A stretch of DNA of 64,000 bases, from contig NZ_JAGSND010000011.1 of assembly GCF_018128545.1 (NCBI RefSeq), positions 91,800-155,799 on the forward strand, in the 5' to 3' direction. This document shows, one piece after another, positions 41,616 through 50,537 of the stretch; position 1 is the stretch's first letter; the number at the start of each line of letters is the position of its first letter. This DNA is from Sinanaerobacter chloroacetimidivorans. Lineage in GTDB: Bacteria > Bacillota > Clostridia > Peptostreptococcales > Anaerovoracaceae. The position numbers were made by a program, and so were the translations under genes. Below the pieces are notes generated by a model. It was given only the letters and a program-made list of their open reading frames with translations. It was not told the DNA's origin and did not search any database.

Positions 41616-42467
41616 TTATTGATTTTTCATCAGGTAGTTGTAGCATTTCACCACGTTTGTTCTCTGGATGTACTCCATCATTTCCTCCTGACCGATGTCC
41701 ACCGGACAGCGGTCTTCAAAGCTGATGTTTTTAATACATTCCTCCAAAGACCAGCCCTTTTGAATTCCTTTTGCAACCGCTGCAATCCATTCATAGATAA
41801 AGGCACGCTGCTCACGGATAAATTCCTTGCCTACCACCGGGCCATGGCCCGGCACAAACCAGTCTACATCCAGTGTTTCCAGGAAATCCAGGGTTTTAAA
41901 CAGAGGATCGATATCTGCCGAATGAAGCCATGTCTGGCAGCCTGAGAATAAGGTATCCCCGGTAAAGGCTACTCGTTCCTCCGGAACAACAACACAAAGC
42001 TGTGAAGTGGAATGCCCCGGAGTATGATACAGTTCGAAGGTATGGTCTCCCAGTTTGAGTGTCATACGATCACTGAAAGTGATTTGAGGGCGGTTAACAA
42101 TGTACTCCTCACGGGAAGGCATCAAATGCAGGCATTCTTTATCCTGGCGCTGAATGACATCCACGCTGTAGTCATAGCAGTCCAGTTCTCCGGCAACCGT
42201 CCAGAATAATTCATTCAGCTTCTCATGTCCGATTACGGTGGTTTCGCCTGCAAACCAATGATTGCCAAAGATGTGGTCAATATGTCCTTCTGTATTGATC
42301 AGATATTTGATCGGTCCCTTCTCTTCGGCAAATTTACGCATTTCCAGTAATGTTGAAATCCATTGAGCCGTATCGATAAAGACTGAGCCCTCCCTTGTAA
42401 AAACAATTCCTGGATTGCAACCTCTGATTTTTGTTTCTATGTATACATTTGGTGTTAACATTTGCAT
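41616..42467 (-). CDS. MBL-fold hydrolase of the second hydroxylase operon
   Basis: Metallo-beta-lactamase fold enzyme of 283 aa. The metal motif is NTEGHIDHIFGNHWF (about 58), then LYHTPGHSTSQL (about 143), FTGDTLF and FVPGHGPVVG. The shape resembles glyoxalase II-like hydrolases that act on thioesters or lactones. Start ATG 42467 has GAGGAG eight bases upstream. It is the last gene of the operon and probably opens a product of the hydroxylase, but this is inference. Confidence 0.87.
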   Translation of the reverse strand: MQMLTPNVYIETKIRGCNPGIVFTREGSVFIDTAQWISTLLEMRKFAEEKGPIKYLINTEGHIDHIFGNHWFAGETTVIGHEKLNELFWTVAGELDCYDYSVDVIQRQDKECLHLMPSREEYIVNRPQITFSDRMTLKLGDHTFELYHTPGHSTSQLCVVVPEERVAFTGDTLFSGCQTWLHSADIDPLFKTLDFLETLDVDWFVPGHGPVVGKEFIREQRAFIYEWIAAVAKGIQKGWSLEECIKNISFEDRCPVDIGQEEMMEYIQRTNVVKCYNYLMKNQ

Positions 42468-42498
42468 ATCGACGTTCTCCTCTGCTCTGCTAAAATTT

Positions 42499-43368
42499 TT
42501 AATTATTTTTTGCTCTTTCTGCTGCTTCCTCCACAGCATGGCGAGTCCACACACGCACCATTTGCTTTCGGTATTCAGCTGTGGCACGTTGGTCGGAAAT
42601 CGGAGTGCAGTTTTTTTCTGCTGCTTCCGCTGCCTGTTCGATCAAATCGGCAGTCAGTTTCTTTCCAATCAGCAGTTTTTCCGCTTCTGAAGCCCGAATC
42701 GGTTTTGGAGCGACTGCAGCTAATGAAATACGGGCATCCTCTATGGTTCCGTCCTCTTGCAGGATCAACCGGCAAGCTACTCCAACGATTGAAATATCCG
42801 TATCTCCTCGAATTGCAAATTTCTTGTAAACCGCTCCCGTACGGGGTTTCGGTACGGCGACTTTGAATTTCAGAAGAAATTCTCCCGTACTCAGTACAGT
42901 GGTTCCGGGACCGGTGAAGAACTCATCGATGGCCACTTCCCGAGTCCCTTCAGGTCCGGCAATGACAGCTTTTGCATCCATTGCAATCAATCCCTGGATT
43001 GCATCCGCACTTGGAGAAGCATTACAGGCATTTCCGCCGATGGTGGCAATATTTCTGATCTGCATGGAGGACACATTTCCGGCGGCTTCCATAATCACTT
43101 TGTAGTCTTTTTCCAGGGACTTATCCAGGGAAATTTTTCTCAGCTGTGCCGCAGCGCCTAATTCCAGGCTGTCCTTTTGTATTGCGATGGTGTCGATATC
43201 CGGAAGCTTTCCGATGCCCACCACTGCTTTCGGTTTCCAGATCTTGTTCTTAAGTCGTGGGACCAAGTCGGTTCCACCGGCAAGAATTTTCGCATCGGAA
43301 CCATATTCTTTTAAGATTTGAACGCATTCCTCAACCGTAGTTGGTTCAAAATATTTCTCAAAACGCAT
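42499..43368 (-). CDS. Molybdenum hydroxylase, FAD subunit (second operon)
   Basis: 289-aa CoxM-type FAD subunit. KILAGGTDLVPRLKN (about 28) and SMQIRNIATIGGNACNA (about 101) mark the FAD site. Only distantly similar to the first operon's FAD subunit, so the two operons are not a recent duplication. It starts 3 bp after the 2Fe-2S gene's stop. Confidence 0.93.
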   Translation of the reverse strand: MRFEKYFEPTTVEECVQILKEYGSDAKILAGGTDLVPRLKNKIWKPKAVVGIGKLPDIDTIAIQKDSLELGAAAQLRKISLDKSLEKDYKVIMEAAGNVSSMQIRNIATIGGNACNASPSADAIQGLIAMDAKAVIAGPEGTREVAIDEFFTGPGTTVLSTGEFLLKFKVAVPKPRTGAVYKKFAIRGDTDISIVGVACRLILQEDGTIEDARISLAAVAPKPIRASEAEKLLIGKKLTADLIEQAAEAAEKNCTPISDQRATAEYRKQMVRVWTRHAVEEAAERAKNN

Positions 43369-43371
43369 CTT

Positions 43372-43863
43372 CTACACCTCCCCGCAGCTTTCGCTATATT
43401 CACCGTCACGTACCGCTTCAATGGATTCAACCACCTTCTTGTACCCGACGCAGCGGCAGACATTTCCATGGAGACCCTCTCTGATGTCTTCTTCTGTTGC
43501 CTTTGGATTCTCATCCAGAATCGCTTTCGCCGTCAGGATCATGCCGGGAGTACAAAAACCGCACTGAACCGCAAAATGATCGATAAACGACTGCTGTAAA
43601 GGATGCAGACTGTTCTCGCGTTCCAGTCCCTCGATGGTGGTAATGGAATGTCCGTTGGCCTGAGGGATCAGTATCGTGCAGCTCTTCACTGCCATGCCGT
43701 CCATCAAAACAGTACAGACTCCGCAGTTGGAATCATCACAGCCCTTTTTCGTACCGATCAGATTCAGTTCTTCCCTGAGTATTTCAAGGAGCGTTCTGTC
43801 CGGACTTACATATAACGTATACTTTCTGCCATTGACAGTGATCTTAATTTCCATTCTTTCCAT
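43372..43863 (-). CDS. Molybdenum hydroxylase, 2Fe-2S subunit (second operon)
   Basis: Small subunit of 163 aa with CDDSNCGVCTVLMDG (about 44) and CGFCTPGM plus CRCVGY for the second cluster. The ATG at 43863 lies directly behind the large subunit's stop and has GGAGG 12 bases upstream; the open frame to 43896 overlaps the large subunit and is not needed. Confidence 0.94.
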   Translation of the reverse strand: MERMEIKITVNGRKYTLYVSPDRTLLEILREELNLIGTKKGCDDSNCGVCTVLMDGMAVKSCTILIPQANGHSITTIEGLERENSLHPLQQSFIDHFAVQCGFCTPGMILTAKAILDENPKATEEDIREGLHGNVCRCVGYKKVVESIEAVRDGEYSESCGEV

Positions 43864-43864
43864 G

Positions 43865-46231
43865 TTATTTAGCCGCCTCCTTTGCCTTCTTTTCATTGAT
43901 AAGAGCTAAAATTCGCTCTGCGGTCATAGGATAGCCGGTTACTCTGACACCAACCGCTTTATAAATTGCATGCGCGATTGCCGGACCTACAGGGATCGTG
44001 ATGGATTCCGCCATACCCTTTGCACCATGAGGCCCGTCAGGCAGCGGATCCGGATTGATAAAGGCATGCACATTTTCGTTTGTTGGCATATCTAAAATTG
44101 TCGGAAGCCGATAATCACTAAAATTTGCATTGGCGATTTTTCCGTCTTCATTAAAAATATGTTCTTCATTGATAGAAAAGCCAATGGCCATATGGACGCC
44201 GCCTTCGATCTGTACTTCAACCAGTTTCGGATTGATAGGATTTCCTGTATCCGCGGACGAGGCGATCTTCAGGACCTTGACCTGCCCTGTTTCTTCATTG
44301 ACAGCCACTTCGACTGCTGCTGCGGAATATTGGAACCAATTCCACACACGGTCGGACAAACCCTTTTCATCCCATTGATGGATCGGAGCAGGGCAGAACA
44401 GGCCATGCCCTACCACAGGGGTACCCTTCTGCAGTCCCCAGTTGCCCTGGGTAAACATGGAGGTTGGCTTGAATAAAGACGGAATATCCGCTTCTTGTAT
44501 GTAGGATCCGGACAGAATGGCTTTTCTTCCTCTGATTTCGACTTTAGAAGGATGCAAACCATAAACCCGGGCAACTTCTTCTTTTAACTTGGCAATGGCA
44601 TCTTCACAGGCCAGCTTTACCGCATTGCCCGTATTATACGTAGTACGGCTGGATGCGGAATAGTTGTCATATGGTGTGATCGCAGTGTCACCCTTGGTAA
44701 CCTTGATCTCGGAAAGCGGCACATGAAATTCGTTGGCAGCGATCTGGGCCAAGGCCGTCGTTGCACCCATACCATTTTCGTCGCAGCTGATGAACAGCTG
44801 AATGCTTCCGTCGCTGTTATACCATACTTCGGCTTCAGAACGTCCCAGCGGCGTATTCTGCTTGCCGCCTACTGCACAACCGCGTCCTTTTTTCCATACG
44901 CCCGTATCCTGTTCGGGTTCTTCCTCAACTTTGACCGCATCTGCAACGCTTTGCAGACATTTTTTCAGTCCGATGCTCGTGATCAGTTCACCGTGAGCAT
45001 CTCTTTCTCCCTTATCGATGATGTTTTTCATCCGGATCTCTACAGGGCTTATACCCAGTTCGTCAGCCAGTTGATTCACAAGGCACTCTATGCCAAATTC
45101 CGATTCCGGACAGCCAAGTCCGCGATATTCTGCCGCGGGCACCGTATTGGTGGCAACAGCACAGGTATCCATCCTCAGATTTGGGAACCGATAAACCGGA
45201 ATTACACCGGAGGAGGAAAGCCGCCCGCTGAAGAATGTATTATTTACACAGGCTCCGATTTCTTCCGCCAGATAATAGTCATTGGCTACAATCGTTCCGT
45301 CTTTCATGGCACCCAGCTTCACCTTGGTAATACAAGGCCAGTTGGAAGGTGCTCCGGTAAAAACTTCTTCTCTGTTGAACTGGAACGAAACAGTCCTTTT
45401 CGTTCTCAAACACATCAATGCAGTAATTATTTCTACATATGGGTTCAGACGGGAACCAAAGCTTCCTCCCATATAAGGTTGAATGACCCGCACCATGCTT
45501 TCTTTGATGCCAAGGATCCTGCAGATGCCCTGTTTGATAACACCATGCACACCTGCGCCGTTGGACCACATGGTGATCCCGCCATCAGAATCATAACGGC
45601 AGATCGCATTGGCGCATTCCAGCGGACTGGCCGTTTTCTTTCCGGTCCAGAATTCACCTTCTACAATAACTTCAGCCTTTTCCATGGCCGCAGGCACATC
45701 ACCGGCATGCATCTTAAACGCTCCCACGACGTTTGGAGACACGCGGTTTGAAGCTCGGTCTCCCGGTCTATCGGAAAATCCCAGCGGGCGTGTTTCGTAT
45801 TCCGGATCTATTACCGATACGGGATTCGGATTGATTGCCGCATAATAATCCAAAACTGCCGGCAGTTTTTCATAATCCACTTTAATTAATTCCACTGCGT
45901 TCTCAGCGATTTCCTTTGTTTCTGCGCAGACCAGAGCAACCATCTGGCCGGCCCAAAGTGTTTCGTCCTTGGCGATGATTGCTGCCTTGGGGTATTGATC
46001 CCAATCAATTCCGGGTTCATCCCCTGTCATAATATAGATCACTCCATCCAGCGCCTTTGCTTTACTGATATCCAATTTCTTGATTTTTGCATGAGCATAC
46101 GGACTGCGTAATGCTTTCATATGTGCCAAAACAGGGAATTGGTTGACGTAATCACTGGCATACAGACCTTTTCCGGTGACCTTGTCATAAGCATCAATTC
46201 TTATCTCGCTTTTGCCAATTAATCCTTCCAC
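43865..46231 (-). CDS. Molybdenum hydroxylase, molybdopterin-binding subunit (second operon)
   Basis: Catalytic subunit of 788 aa. Start is GTG 46231 with a GGAGG site. Family parts: YDKVTGKGLYASDYVNQFPV, PYMGGSFGSRL near 245, ENGMGATTALAQIAANEF near 480 and HGAKGMAESITIPVGPAI near 745, with the catalytic glutamate in GMAES. The molybdopterin contact PAAEYRGLGCPESEFGIE differs from the first operon's AVRGFGSPQVDFASE, so the substrates probably differ. Preceded by a GntR regulator that carries the ATATAATCGATTATAT operator. Confidence 0.93.
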   Translation of the reverse strand: MEGLIGKSEIRIDAYDKVTGKGLYASDYVNQFPVLAHMKALRSPYAHAKIKKLDISKAKALDGVIYIMTGDEPGIDWDQYPKAAIIAKDETLWAGQMVALVCAETKEIAENAVELIKVDYEKLPAVLDYYAAINPNPVSVIDPEYETRPLGFSDRPGDRASNRVSPNVVGAFKMHAGDVPAAMEKAEVIVEGEFWTGKKTASPLECANAICRYDSDGGITMWSNGAGVHGVIKQGICRILGIKESMVRVIQPYMGGSFGSRLNPYVEIITALMCLRTKRTVSFQFNREEVFTGAPSNWPCITKVKLGAMKDGTIVANDYYLAEEIGACVNNTFFSGRLSSSGVIPVYRFPNLRMDTCAVATNTVPAAEYRGLGCPESEFGIECLVNQLADELGISPVEIRMKNIIDKGERDAHGELITSIGLKKCLQSVADAVKVEEEPEQDTGVWKKGRGCAVGGKQNTPLGRSEAEVWYNSDGSIQLFISCDENGMGATTALAQIAANEFHVPLSEIKVTKGDTAITPYDNYSASSRTTYNTGNAVKLACEDAIAKLKEEVARVYGLHPSKVEIRGRKAILSGSYIQEADIPSLFKPTSMFTQGNWGLQKGTPVVGHGLFCPAPIHQWDEKGLSDRVWNWFQYSAAAVEVAVNEETGQVKVLKIASSADTGNPINPKLVEVQIEGGVHMAIGFSINEEHIFNEDGKIANANFSDYRLPTILDMPTNENVHAFINPDPLPDGPHGAKGMAESITIPVGPAIAHAIYKAVGVRVTGYPMTAERILALINEKKAKEAAK

Positions 46232-46298
46232 AGTTTACCTCCTGATATTCTAGTCATAGCTTAGTGCTATGCTGTGCTGATTCAATCATTTTCTCCGC

Positions 46299-46961
46299 CT
46301 AATCTTCTGCAATATCCAGCTCATCGATAAGCTGTTCGAAATGGCGGCTTATCTCCGTCGATGCTCGTTCCGCGTCCCGCGCCGCAATCGCTTCATACAA
46401 ACCTTCGTGACGGACGGACAGCTGTTCCAGTGTCCGGTGTGAAACCCAAGTCCCTATGTAGGTCAGATCATGAATGTTGCATTGATCCCAGGAGCGGAGC
46501 AAGATATTATTTTTAGAAATCGCAACAATTTTCTTATGAAATAAGACGTCTTTCTTTATATAGAGATCAAAATTATTCTCTTCGGCAGCAATCTCCATTT
46601 CTTTTAAAATGGAATGGAGCTCTTTTATCTTGTTTTCATCCACATTTTTCACTGCATCCTGAATCCCCAGCAATTCCAGATACATACGAACTTTATAAGA
46701 ATCCCGCATATCTTTCTTTGTGACTTTTCGAACGAAACATCCTTGATACGGAATGTTTTCCACAATCCCGATCATTTCCAGTTCCCGTATTGCCTCCCTC
46801 ACTGGGGATTGTGATACGCCCAGCTCTTTTGCCCAGCGGGTTTCGATGATCCGGTCTCCCGGTTTCAGCTCACCCAACATAATCGCCTTCTTGATGGCAT
46901 TCCTGATTTCATCCCTGTACAGGGGCCGCTTTTCAATCGGTTTCCTTTTTAAGGTATCCAT
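46299..46961 (-). CDS. GntR-family regulator, FCD subfamily (second paralogue)
   Basis: 220-aa regulator. The winged helix reads WAKELGVSQSPVREAIRELE and the FCD domain spans about 85-210. It is first in the second hydroxylase operon, 67 bp upstream of the large subunit. The shared N-terminal text KRPLYRDEIRNAIKKAI shows close relation to the gene at 47204. Operator palindrome 42 bp upstream of its ATG suggests autoregulation. AGGAGG site. Confidence 0.92.
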   Translation of the reverse strand: MDTLKRKPIEKRPLYRDEIRNAIKKAIMLGELKPGDRIIETRWAKELGVSQSPVREAIRELEMIGIVENIPYQGCFVRKVTKKDMRDSYKVRMYLELLGIQDAVKNVDENKIKELHSILKEMEIAAEENNFDLYIKKDVLFHKKIVAISKNNILLRSWDQCNIHDLTYIGTWVSHRTLEQLSVRHEGLYEAIAARDAERASTEISRHFEQLIDELDIAED

Positions 46962-47002
46962 CCTTCACCTCCTTTTGATTTATATGAGGAAATATCGTTT
47001 TT

Positions 47003-47018
47003 ATATAATCGATTATAT
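47003..47018. promoter_or_regulatory. ATATAATCGATTATAT operator upstream of the second hydroxylase operon
   Basis: Perfect 16-bp palindrome, identical to 36279-36294 and 49072-49087, located 42 bp before the GntR start codon on the minus strand. Confidence 0.7.
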
Positions 47019-47151
47019 TTATTATATAATTATATCAGCTAATCAAATGATGTCAATATTGTGTTAAGAGATTCATGGAAAATGAAATCATTAATTTTAA
47101 GCCTTGAAGCCTTCAACGTAAAAAGTGGCGATATGTACTATCAGATAAAAA

Positions 47152-47185
47152 AAAGCAAAACACCCGCTGCCGAGCATTTTGCTTT
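47152..47185 (-). terminator. Terminator of the GntR gene at 47204
   Basis: On the minus strand AAAGCAAAA (47185-47177) pairs with TTTTGCTTT (47160-47152) and a run of T follows. Confidence 0.8.
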
Positions 47186-47203
47186 CCTATCATGATTTAT
47201 TTG

Positions 47204-47863
47204 TTATGCTTTCTTATCCAATTCCTCAATCAGTTCCTGGAAATGCTGATAGATTGCTTCTTTCGCACGTTTCTCATCCCGCGCCGCAATTGCATCATAT
47301 AAATCTTTGTGGCGGACTGCCAACGCTTCCAGGGTTTGCTCAGAAAGCTGTGTTCCAAAAAAAGTTGAATCCTGTATGTGGCTTTGTTTCCATAAACGGA
47401 TCAGGAGCTTATTTTGAGAAATTTCTATGATCTTTTCATGAAACTGTTCATTCTTTTTTGTATATGAATTAAAAGCGCTTTTCTTTGCTTCCGCTTCCAT
47501 CTCTTCAAGAATTTGATATATTTCCTTTAACTGGGCTTCTGTCGCACTCTCAACTGCATCTTGAATCCCCAACATTTCCAAATACATACGGACCCGATAG
47601 GCATCCTTCATATCCTGCTTTGTGATTTTCCGAACAAAACAGCCCTGATAAGGGATATTTTCCACCAGGCCGATCATCTCAAGTTCTCTGATCGCCTCGC
47701 GCACCGGCGATTGGGATACGCCCAGGTCTTTCGCCCATTGGGTTTCTACAATTCGGTCGCCCGGCTTCAAATCACCTGAAACGATGGCATCTCGGATGGC
47801 ATTCCCTATTTCTTCCCTGTATAATGGTCTCTTTTCAATAGGTTTTCTCTTTATCTTTGTCAT
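47204..47863 (-). CDS. GntR-family regulator, FCD subfamily (third paralogue)
   Basis: 219-aa regulator, close paralogue of the one at 46299: both share KRKPIEKRPLYR, GDRI-ET-WAKDLGVSQSPVREA and VENIPYQGCFVRK. A degenerate operator (TAATCGATT at 47935) lies upstream. It stands alone between terminators. Two closely related regulators side by side suggest that one arose by duplication and that they may compete for the same palindrome. Confidence 0.92.
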   Translation of the reverse strand: MTKIKRKPIEKRPLYREEIGNAIRDAIVSGDLKPGDRIVETQWAKDLGVSQSPVREAIRELEMIGLVENIPYQGCFVRKITKQDMKDAYRVRMYLEMLGIQDAVESATEAQLKEIYQILEEMEAEAKKSAFNSYTKKNEQFHEKIIEISQNKLLIRLWKQSHIQDSTFFGTQLSEQTLEALAVRHKDLYDAIAARDEKRAKEAIYQHFQELIEELDKKA

Positions 47864-47932
47864 ATTCTACCTCTTACTATATATTAACAATTATATAATA
47901 GCAAAAATACTTGTTCAAAGTCAATGCAATTA

Positions 47933-47944
47933 TTTAATCGATTG
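47933..47944. promoter_or_regulatory. Degenerate AATCGATT operator
   Basis: TTTAATCGATTG keeps the central TAATCGATT of the palindrome but lacks symmetric flanks. About 70 bp before the start codon of the GntR gene at 47863. Confidence 0.4.
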
Positions 47945-47991
47945 TTTGTAATCGTTGATATATAAACAGGTAAATCGTTTGCTCAAAAAAA

Positions 47992-48019
47992 GAAAGAAGC
48001 CCGGCGAGGTACTTCTTTC
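47992..48019 (-). terminator. Terminator of the 3-hydroxyacyl-CoA dehydrogenase-type gene
   Basis: On the minus strand GAAAGAAG pairs with CTTCTTTC (48019-48012 with 47999-47992), then TTTTTTTG. Confidence 0.8.
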
Positions 48020-48064
48020 ATGAAATAGAAAAGGAGGAGAGAACCTGATATGTATTGTATTGTT

Positions 48065-49015
48065 TTATTCTTTTGGAATGTCCCAGTTAAAATAACATAA
48101 ATATGGTGCTGACGCTCTTCGGCGAAAATCTTCCTGTGCCTCTTTTGTCCAGTCGTAAATTCCTTTACCCGTTTTCATGCCAAGGTTGTTTTCACTTACC
48201 AGGTTATTGATGTAATCCGGGGTTGTGTTCGCATTGCTCAGTGTCGGCAGCAAATAATCCTCAATACACTTTACCATATCCAGCCCTGCGGCATCCTGAT
48301 GTTCAAAAAGGCCGACAGAAGTATATCGCGGCGAAAAACTGTACATCAATGCCTTATCGATATCCCTTGGCGTAGCCAGTCCTTCCTCAACAATATGTAT
48401 CGCTTCTCGAAGGAGTGCATGCTGCAGCCTGTTTGCAACAAATCCAGGAGCGCATCTCTGCATGATAATCACCTTTCTCCCCGTTGACTCGAGTACATCA
48501 TAGGCGGTTTTAGCTGTCTCTTCCGACGTATATGCACTTTTAACAACCTCAACAAAGGGCACGAGATGCGGCGGGTTGTACGGATGAGCCACCACCAATT
48601 TTTCCTTATTCCTGCTCAGACCCTCTGCAAGAATATCGGCGGACAGAGCGGAAGTCGATGATGCCAATACTTTAAATTGTTTGCAGTGCTCTTCGATTTT
48701 TTCATAAACGCAGTATTTTACTTCCGTCCGCTCCACTACGCATTCAAAAATAAAATCGGCATCGGAAATATCACTGTAATCATAAGTAATGCGCAGCAGC
48801 TTTCCGCACCGCTCAGCCTGTTCCTCTGTCACAAGTCCTTTTTCAATCAAGTCCTTAAAGCACGTATTATAAAGCGCTTTCCCGTTATTTTGCCCCCGTT
48901 CGCTGAATGCAAGCATCGTCGTGGGATAACCGTTTCCTGTAAACAGTGCCGCCATGCTGGCTCCGATCATACCGGTTCCGATAATAGCGACATGATTTAT
49001 ATTTTCCATTCTCAT
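48065..49015 (-). CDS. 3-hydroxyacyl-CoA dehydrogenase-family protein
   Basis: NAD-dependent dehydrogenase of 316 aa. The Rossmann motif is HVAIIGTGMIGASMAALF at residues 8-25; the substrate part shows PGFVANRLQHALLREAI near 195 with the family asparagine and histidine HPYNPPHLVPFVEV. Related enzymes act on L-gulonate or carnitine as well as on hydroxyacyl-CoA, so the substrate is uncertain. Monocistronic with its own operator palindrome at 49072-49087 and terminator, which links it to the hydroxylase regulon. Confidence 0.88.
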   Translation of the reverse strand: MRMENINHVAIIGTGMIGASMAALFTGNGYPTTMLAFSERGQNNGKALYNTCFKDLIEKGLVTEEQAERCGKLLRITYDYSDISDADFIFECVVERTEVKYCVYEKIEEHCKQFKVLASSTSALSADILAEGLSRNKEKLVVAHPYNPPHLVPFVEVVKSAYTSEETAKTAYDVLESTGRKVIIMQRCAPGFVANRLQHALLREAIHIVEEGLATPRDIDKALMYSFSPRYTSVGLFEHQDAAGLDMVKCIEDYLLPTLSNANTTPDYINNLVSENNLGMKTGKGIYDWTKEAQEDFRRRASAPYLCYFNWDIPKE

Positions 49016-49071
49016 ATTTTATCATCGCCCTTTCTATTTTATATTTCTGGTCCAACCCAATTTTATTTTTT

Positions 49072-49087
49072 ATATAATCGATTATAT
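49072..49087. promoter_or_regulatory. ATATAATCGATTATAT operator upstream of the dehydrogenase gene
   Basis: Perfect 16-bp palindrome, 57 bp before the start codon at 49015 (minus). Identical to the sites at 36279 and 47003. Confidence 0.7.
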
Positions 49088-49203
49088 TTAAATTATAGTA
49101 TCTTATACCTAAAAGTCAAGTTTTTGTATTTGATAGATTCACTGATATACATATCGGTTGATTTGTAATATAATGGATAAAACGTGAAAAAAGGTGGTAC
49201 AAC

Positions 49204-49743
49204 ATGAAGGACAAAGAAAAAATATTTTGGATTACTCACACAGCAATTTTTATCGCCTTGCTGATTGTGCTGCAGGCCGCAACTGCACCGTTAGGGAACG
49301 TTATGATAACAGGGACGATTGTCAATCTGCTGCTCATTGTTTCGGCCATGACGTGCGGACTGGCGTCGGGGCTTTCTGTTGCTGTTATTTCACCCATCAT
49401 AGCGAAGTTTTTCGGTATCGGCCCACTTTGGATCTTAATTCCCTTTATTGCTGCGGGTAATATTGTGCTGATCTTGCTTTGGTATTTCATAGGTAATCAA
49501 AATAGAGGTCAGAAGTACATTGCCTATATCGTGGCATTGGCTACTGCTGCAGCCGCAAAGTTTTTTGTTTTATATATCGGAATTGTGCAAGTAGCGGTTC
49601 CACTATTTTTGAACTTACCTGAACAACAGGCATCGATTATTTCACATATGTTTTCGATCCCTCAGCTTATCACTGCGCTAGCTGGGGGTATCATCGCCGC
49701 TATGATCCTTCCGTCACTTAAGAAGGCTATCAAGGTTTCGTAA
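49204..49743 (+). CDS. ECF-type transporter S component (unknown vitamin/substrate)
   Basis: 179-aa membrane protein with five or six hydrophobic segments and the general shape of an ECF S component (AIFIALLIVLQAATAPLG in the first helix, then a PLWILIPFIAAGNIVLILLW region). S components bind small vitamins or metabolites and use a shared ATPase module, which is not in this window. No known riboswitch is visible in front. AAGGTGG ribosome site. Confidence 0.75.
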   Translation: MKDKEKIFWITHTAIFIALLIVLQAATAPLGNVMITGTIVNLLLIVSAMTCGLASGLSVAVISPIIAKFFGIGPLWILIPFIAAGNIVLILLWYFIGNQNRGQKYIAYIVALATAAAAKFFVLYIGIVQVAVPLFLNLPEQQASIISHMFSIPQLITALAGGIIAAMILPSLKKAIKVS

Positions 49744-49800
49744 TCCGCGATATTCCCCCAGTAAGAATCAATCTCTATCAGAAATTTATAAGTTTAATTG

Positions 49801-49868
49801 TAAGGTACCTTATAAAATAAGTTGACATCTTATTAAGGTACCTTTATAATATGATCATAAGGTACCTT
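49801..49868 (+). promoter_or_regulatory. Promoter of marR-like gene with three AAGGTACCTT operators
   Basis: TTGACA (49822-49827), a 17-base spacer and TATAAT (49845-49850) form a near-perfect sigma-A promoter. AAGGTACCTT palindromes occur at 49802-49811, 49835-49844 (inside the spacer, touching the -10) and 49859-49868. The arrangement predicts tight repression by the MarR protein encoded just downstream. Confidence 0.85.
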
Positions 49869-49903
49869 CAAATCTATTTGTCTAGTGAAAAGGAGAAGAT
49901 TTT

Positions 49904-50515
49904 ATGATTGAAATAAATTTCGATTTGATAGAACAATTTACACGGATTGAGTGGTTATTCCACCGTTATCATCAACAGAACCATACACAGCATGGTCCTA
50001 TGGGGGACCCTCGAAGAGGCCAGGGCAGGGTTCTCGCAATTTTAAAAATGAAACCGGAAATCAGCCAAAAAGAACTGTCTTACCTGCTTGATATGCGACC
50101 GCAATCATTGGGAGAGTTACTTTCTAAATTAGAGAAAAACGGATACATCAAACGTACTCCGTCTGAGACTGACCGTCGTGTAATGAATATTGAGCTTACC
50201 CAGGAAGGAACCGAAGCAACGGAGCAGGAATTCAGCTTTGACAAACTGTTTGAATGTCTAGAAGAAGAGGAACAGAAAAATTTAAGTAACTATCTAAGCC
50301 GTATCATCCAGGTTTTAGAATCCGAGCTTGTGGAAGAGCAGCAAGAACGTCATTTTCACCGCCACAATTTTGGCGGCAAGTTCTTTGATCATCCCTTTGG
50401 CAGACATCCAAACGGGCCAGCCAGAGGCTTCCATGGAGAAAATCCAAACGGGCCAGCCAGAGGCTTTCATGCTGTCAGACGTACTGCTCCACCGAATAAG
50501 TCTGACGAAGAATAA
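49904..50515 (+). CDS. MarR-family regulator with a His/Gly-rich repeat tail
   Basis: 203-aa regulator. The winged helix is residues 35-110 (ISQKELSYLLDMRPQSLGEL, KLEKNGYIKRTPSETDRRV). After the usual MarR dimer helices (about 145) comes a 60-residue tail with many His and Gly and two copies of PNGPARGFH. This tail is not part of normal MarR proteins; it might bind metal or act as a flexible sensor. Three operators in its promoter point to autorepression. A MATE-like remnant follows, which suggests it once controlled an efflux pump. Confidence 0.9.
   Translation: MIEINFDLIEQFTRIEWLFHRYHQQNHTQHGPMGDPRRGQGRVLAILKMKPEISQKELSYLLDMRPQSLGELLSKLEKNGYIKRTPSETDRRVMNIELTQEGTEATEQEFSFDKLFECLEEEEQKNLSNYLSRIIQVLESELVEEQQERHFHRHNFGGKFFDHPFGRHPNGPARGFHGENPNGPARGFHAVRRTAPPNKSDEE
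50406..50466 (+). repeat. 25-bp direct repeat in the tail of the marR-like gene
   Basis: A 25-bp sequence beginning ATCCAAACGGGCCAGCCAG occurs at 50406-50430 and again, identical, at 50442-50466. The period is 36 bp, which encodes a 12-residue repeat. Probably a recent tandem duplication. Confidence 0.85.
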
Positions 50516-50537
50516 ATAAAAAAATGACAGCACGATA

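Noticed and set aside
45000..45751. Long plus-strand frame (44723-45751) inside the hydroxylase gene
   Set aside because: Antisense to a well-supported molybdopterin subunit; no ribosome site or known domain.
49091..49203. Riboswitch in front of the ECF S-component gene
   Set aside because: The leader is short and AT-rich with no thiamin, cobalamin, FMN or folate-type conserved elements.
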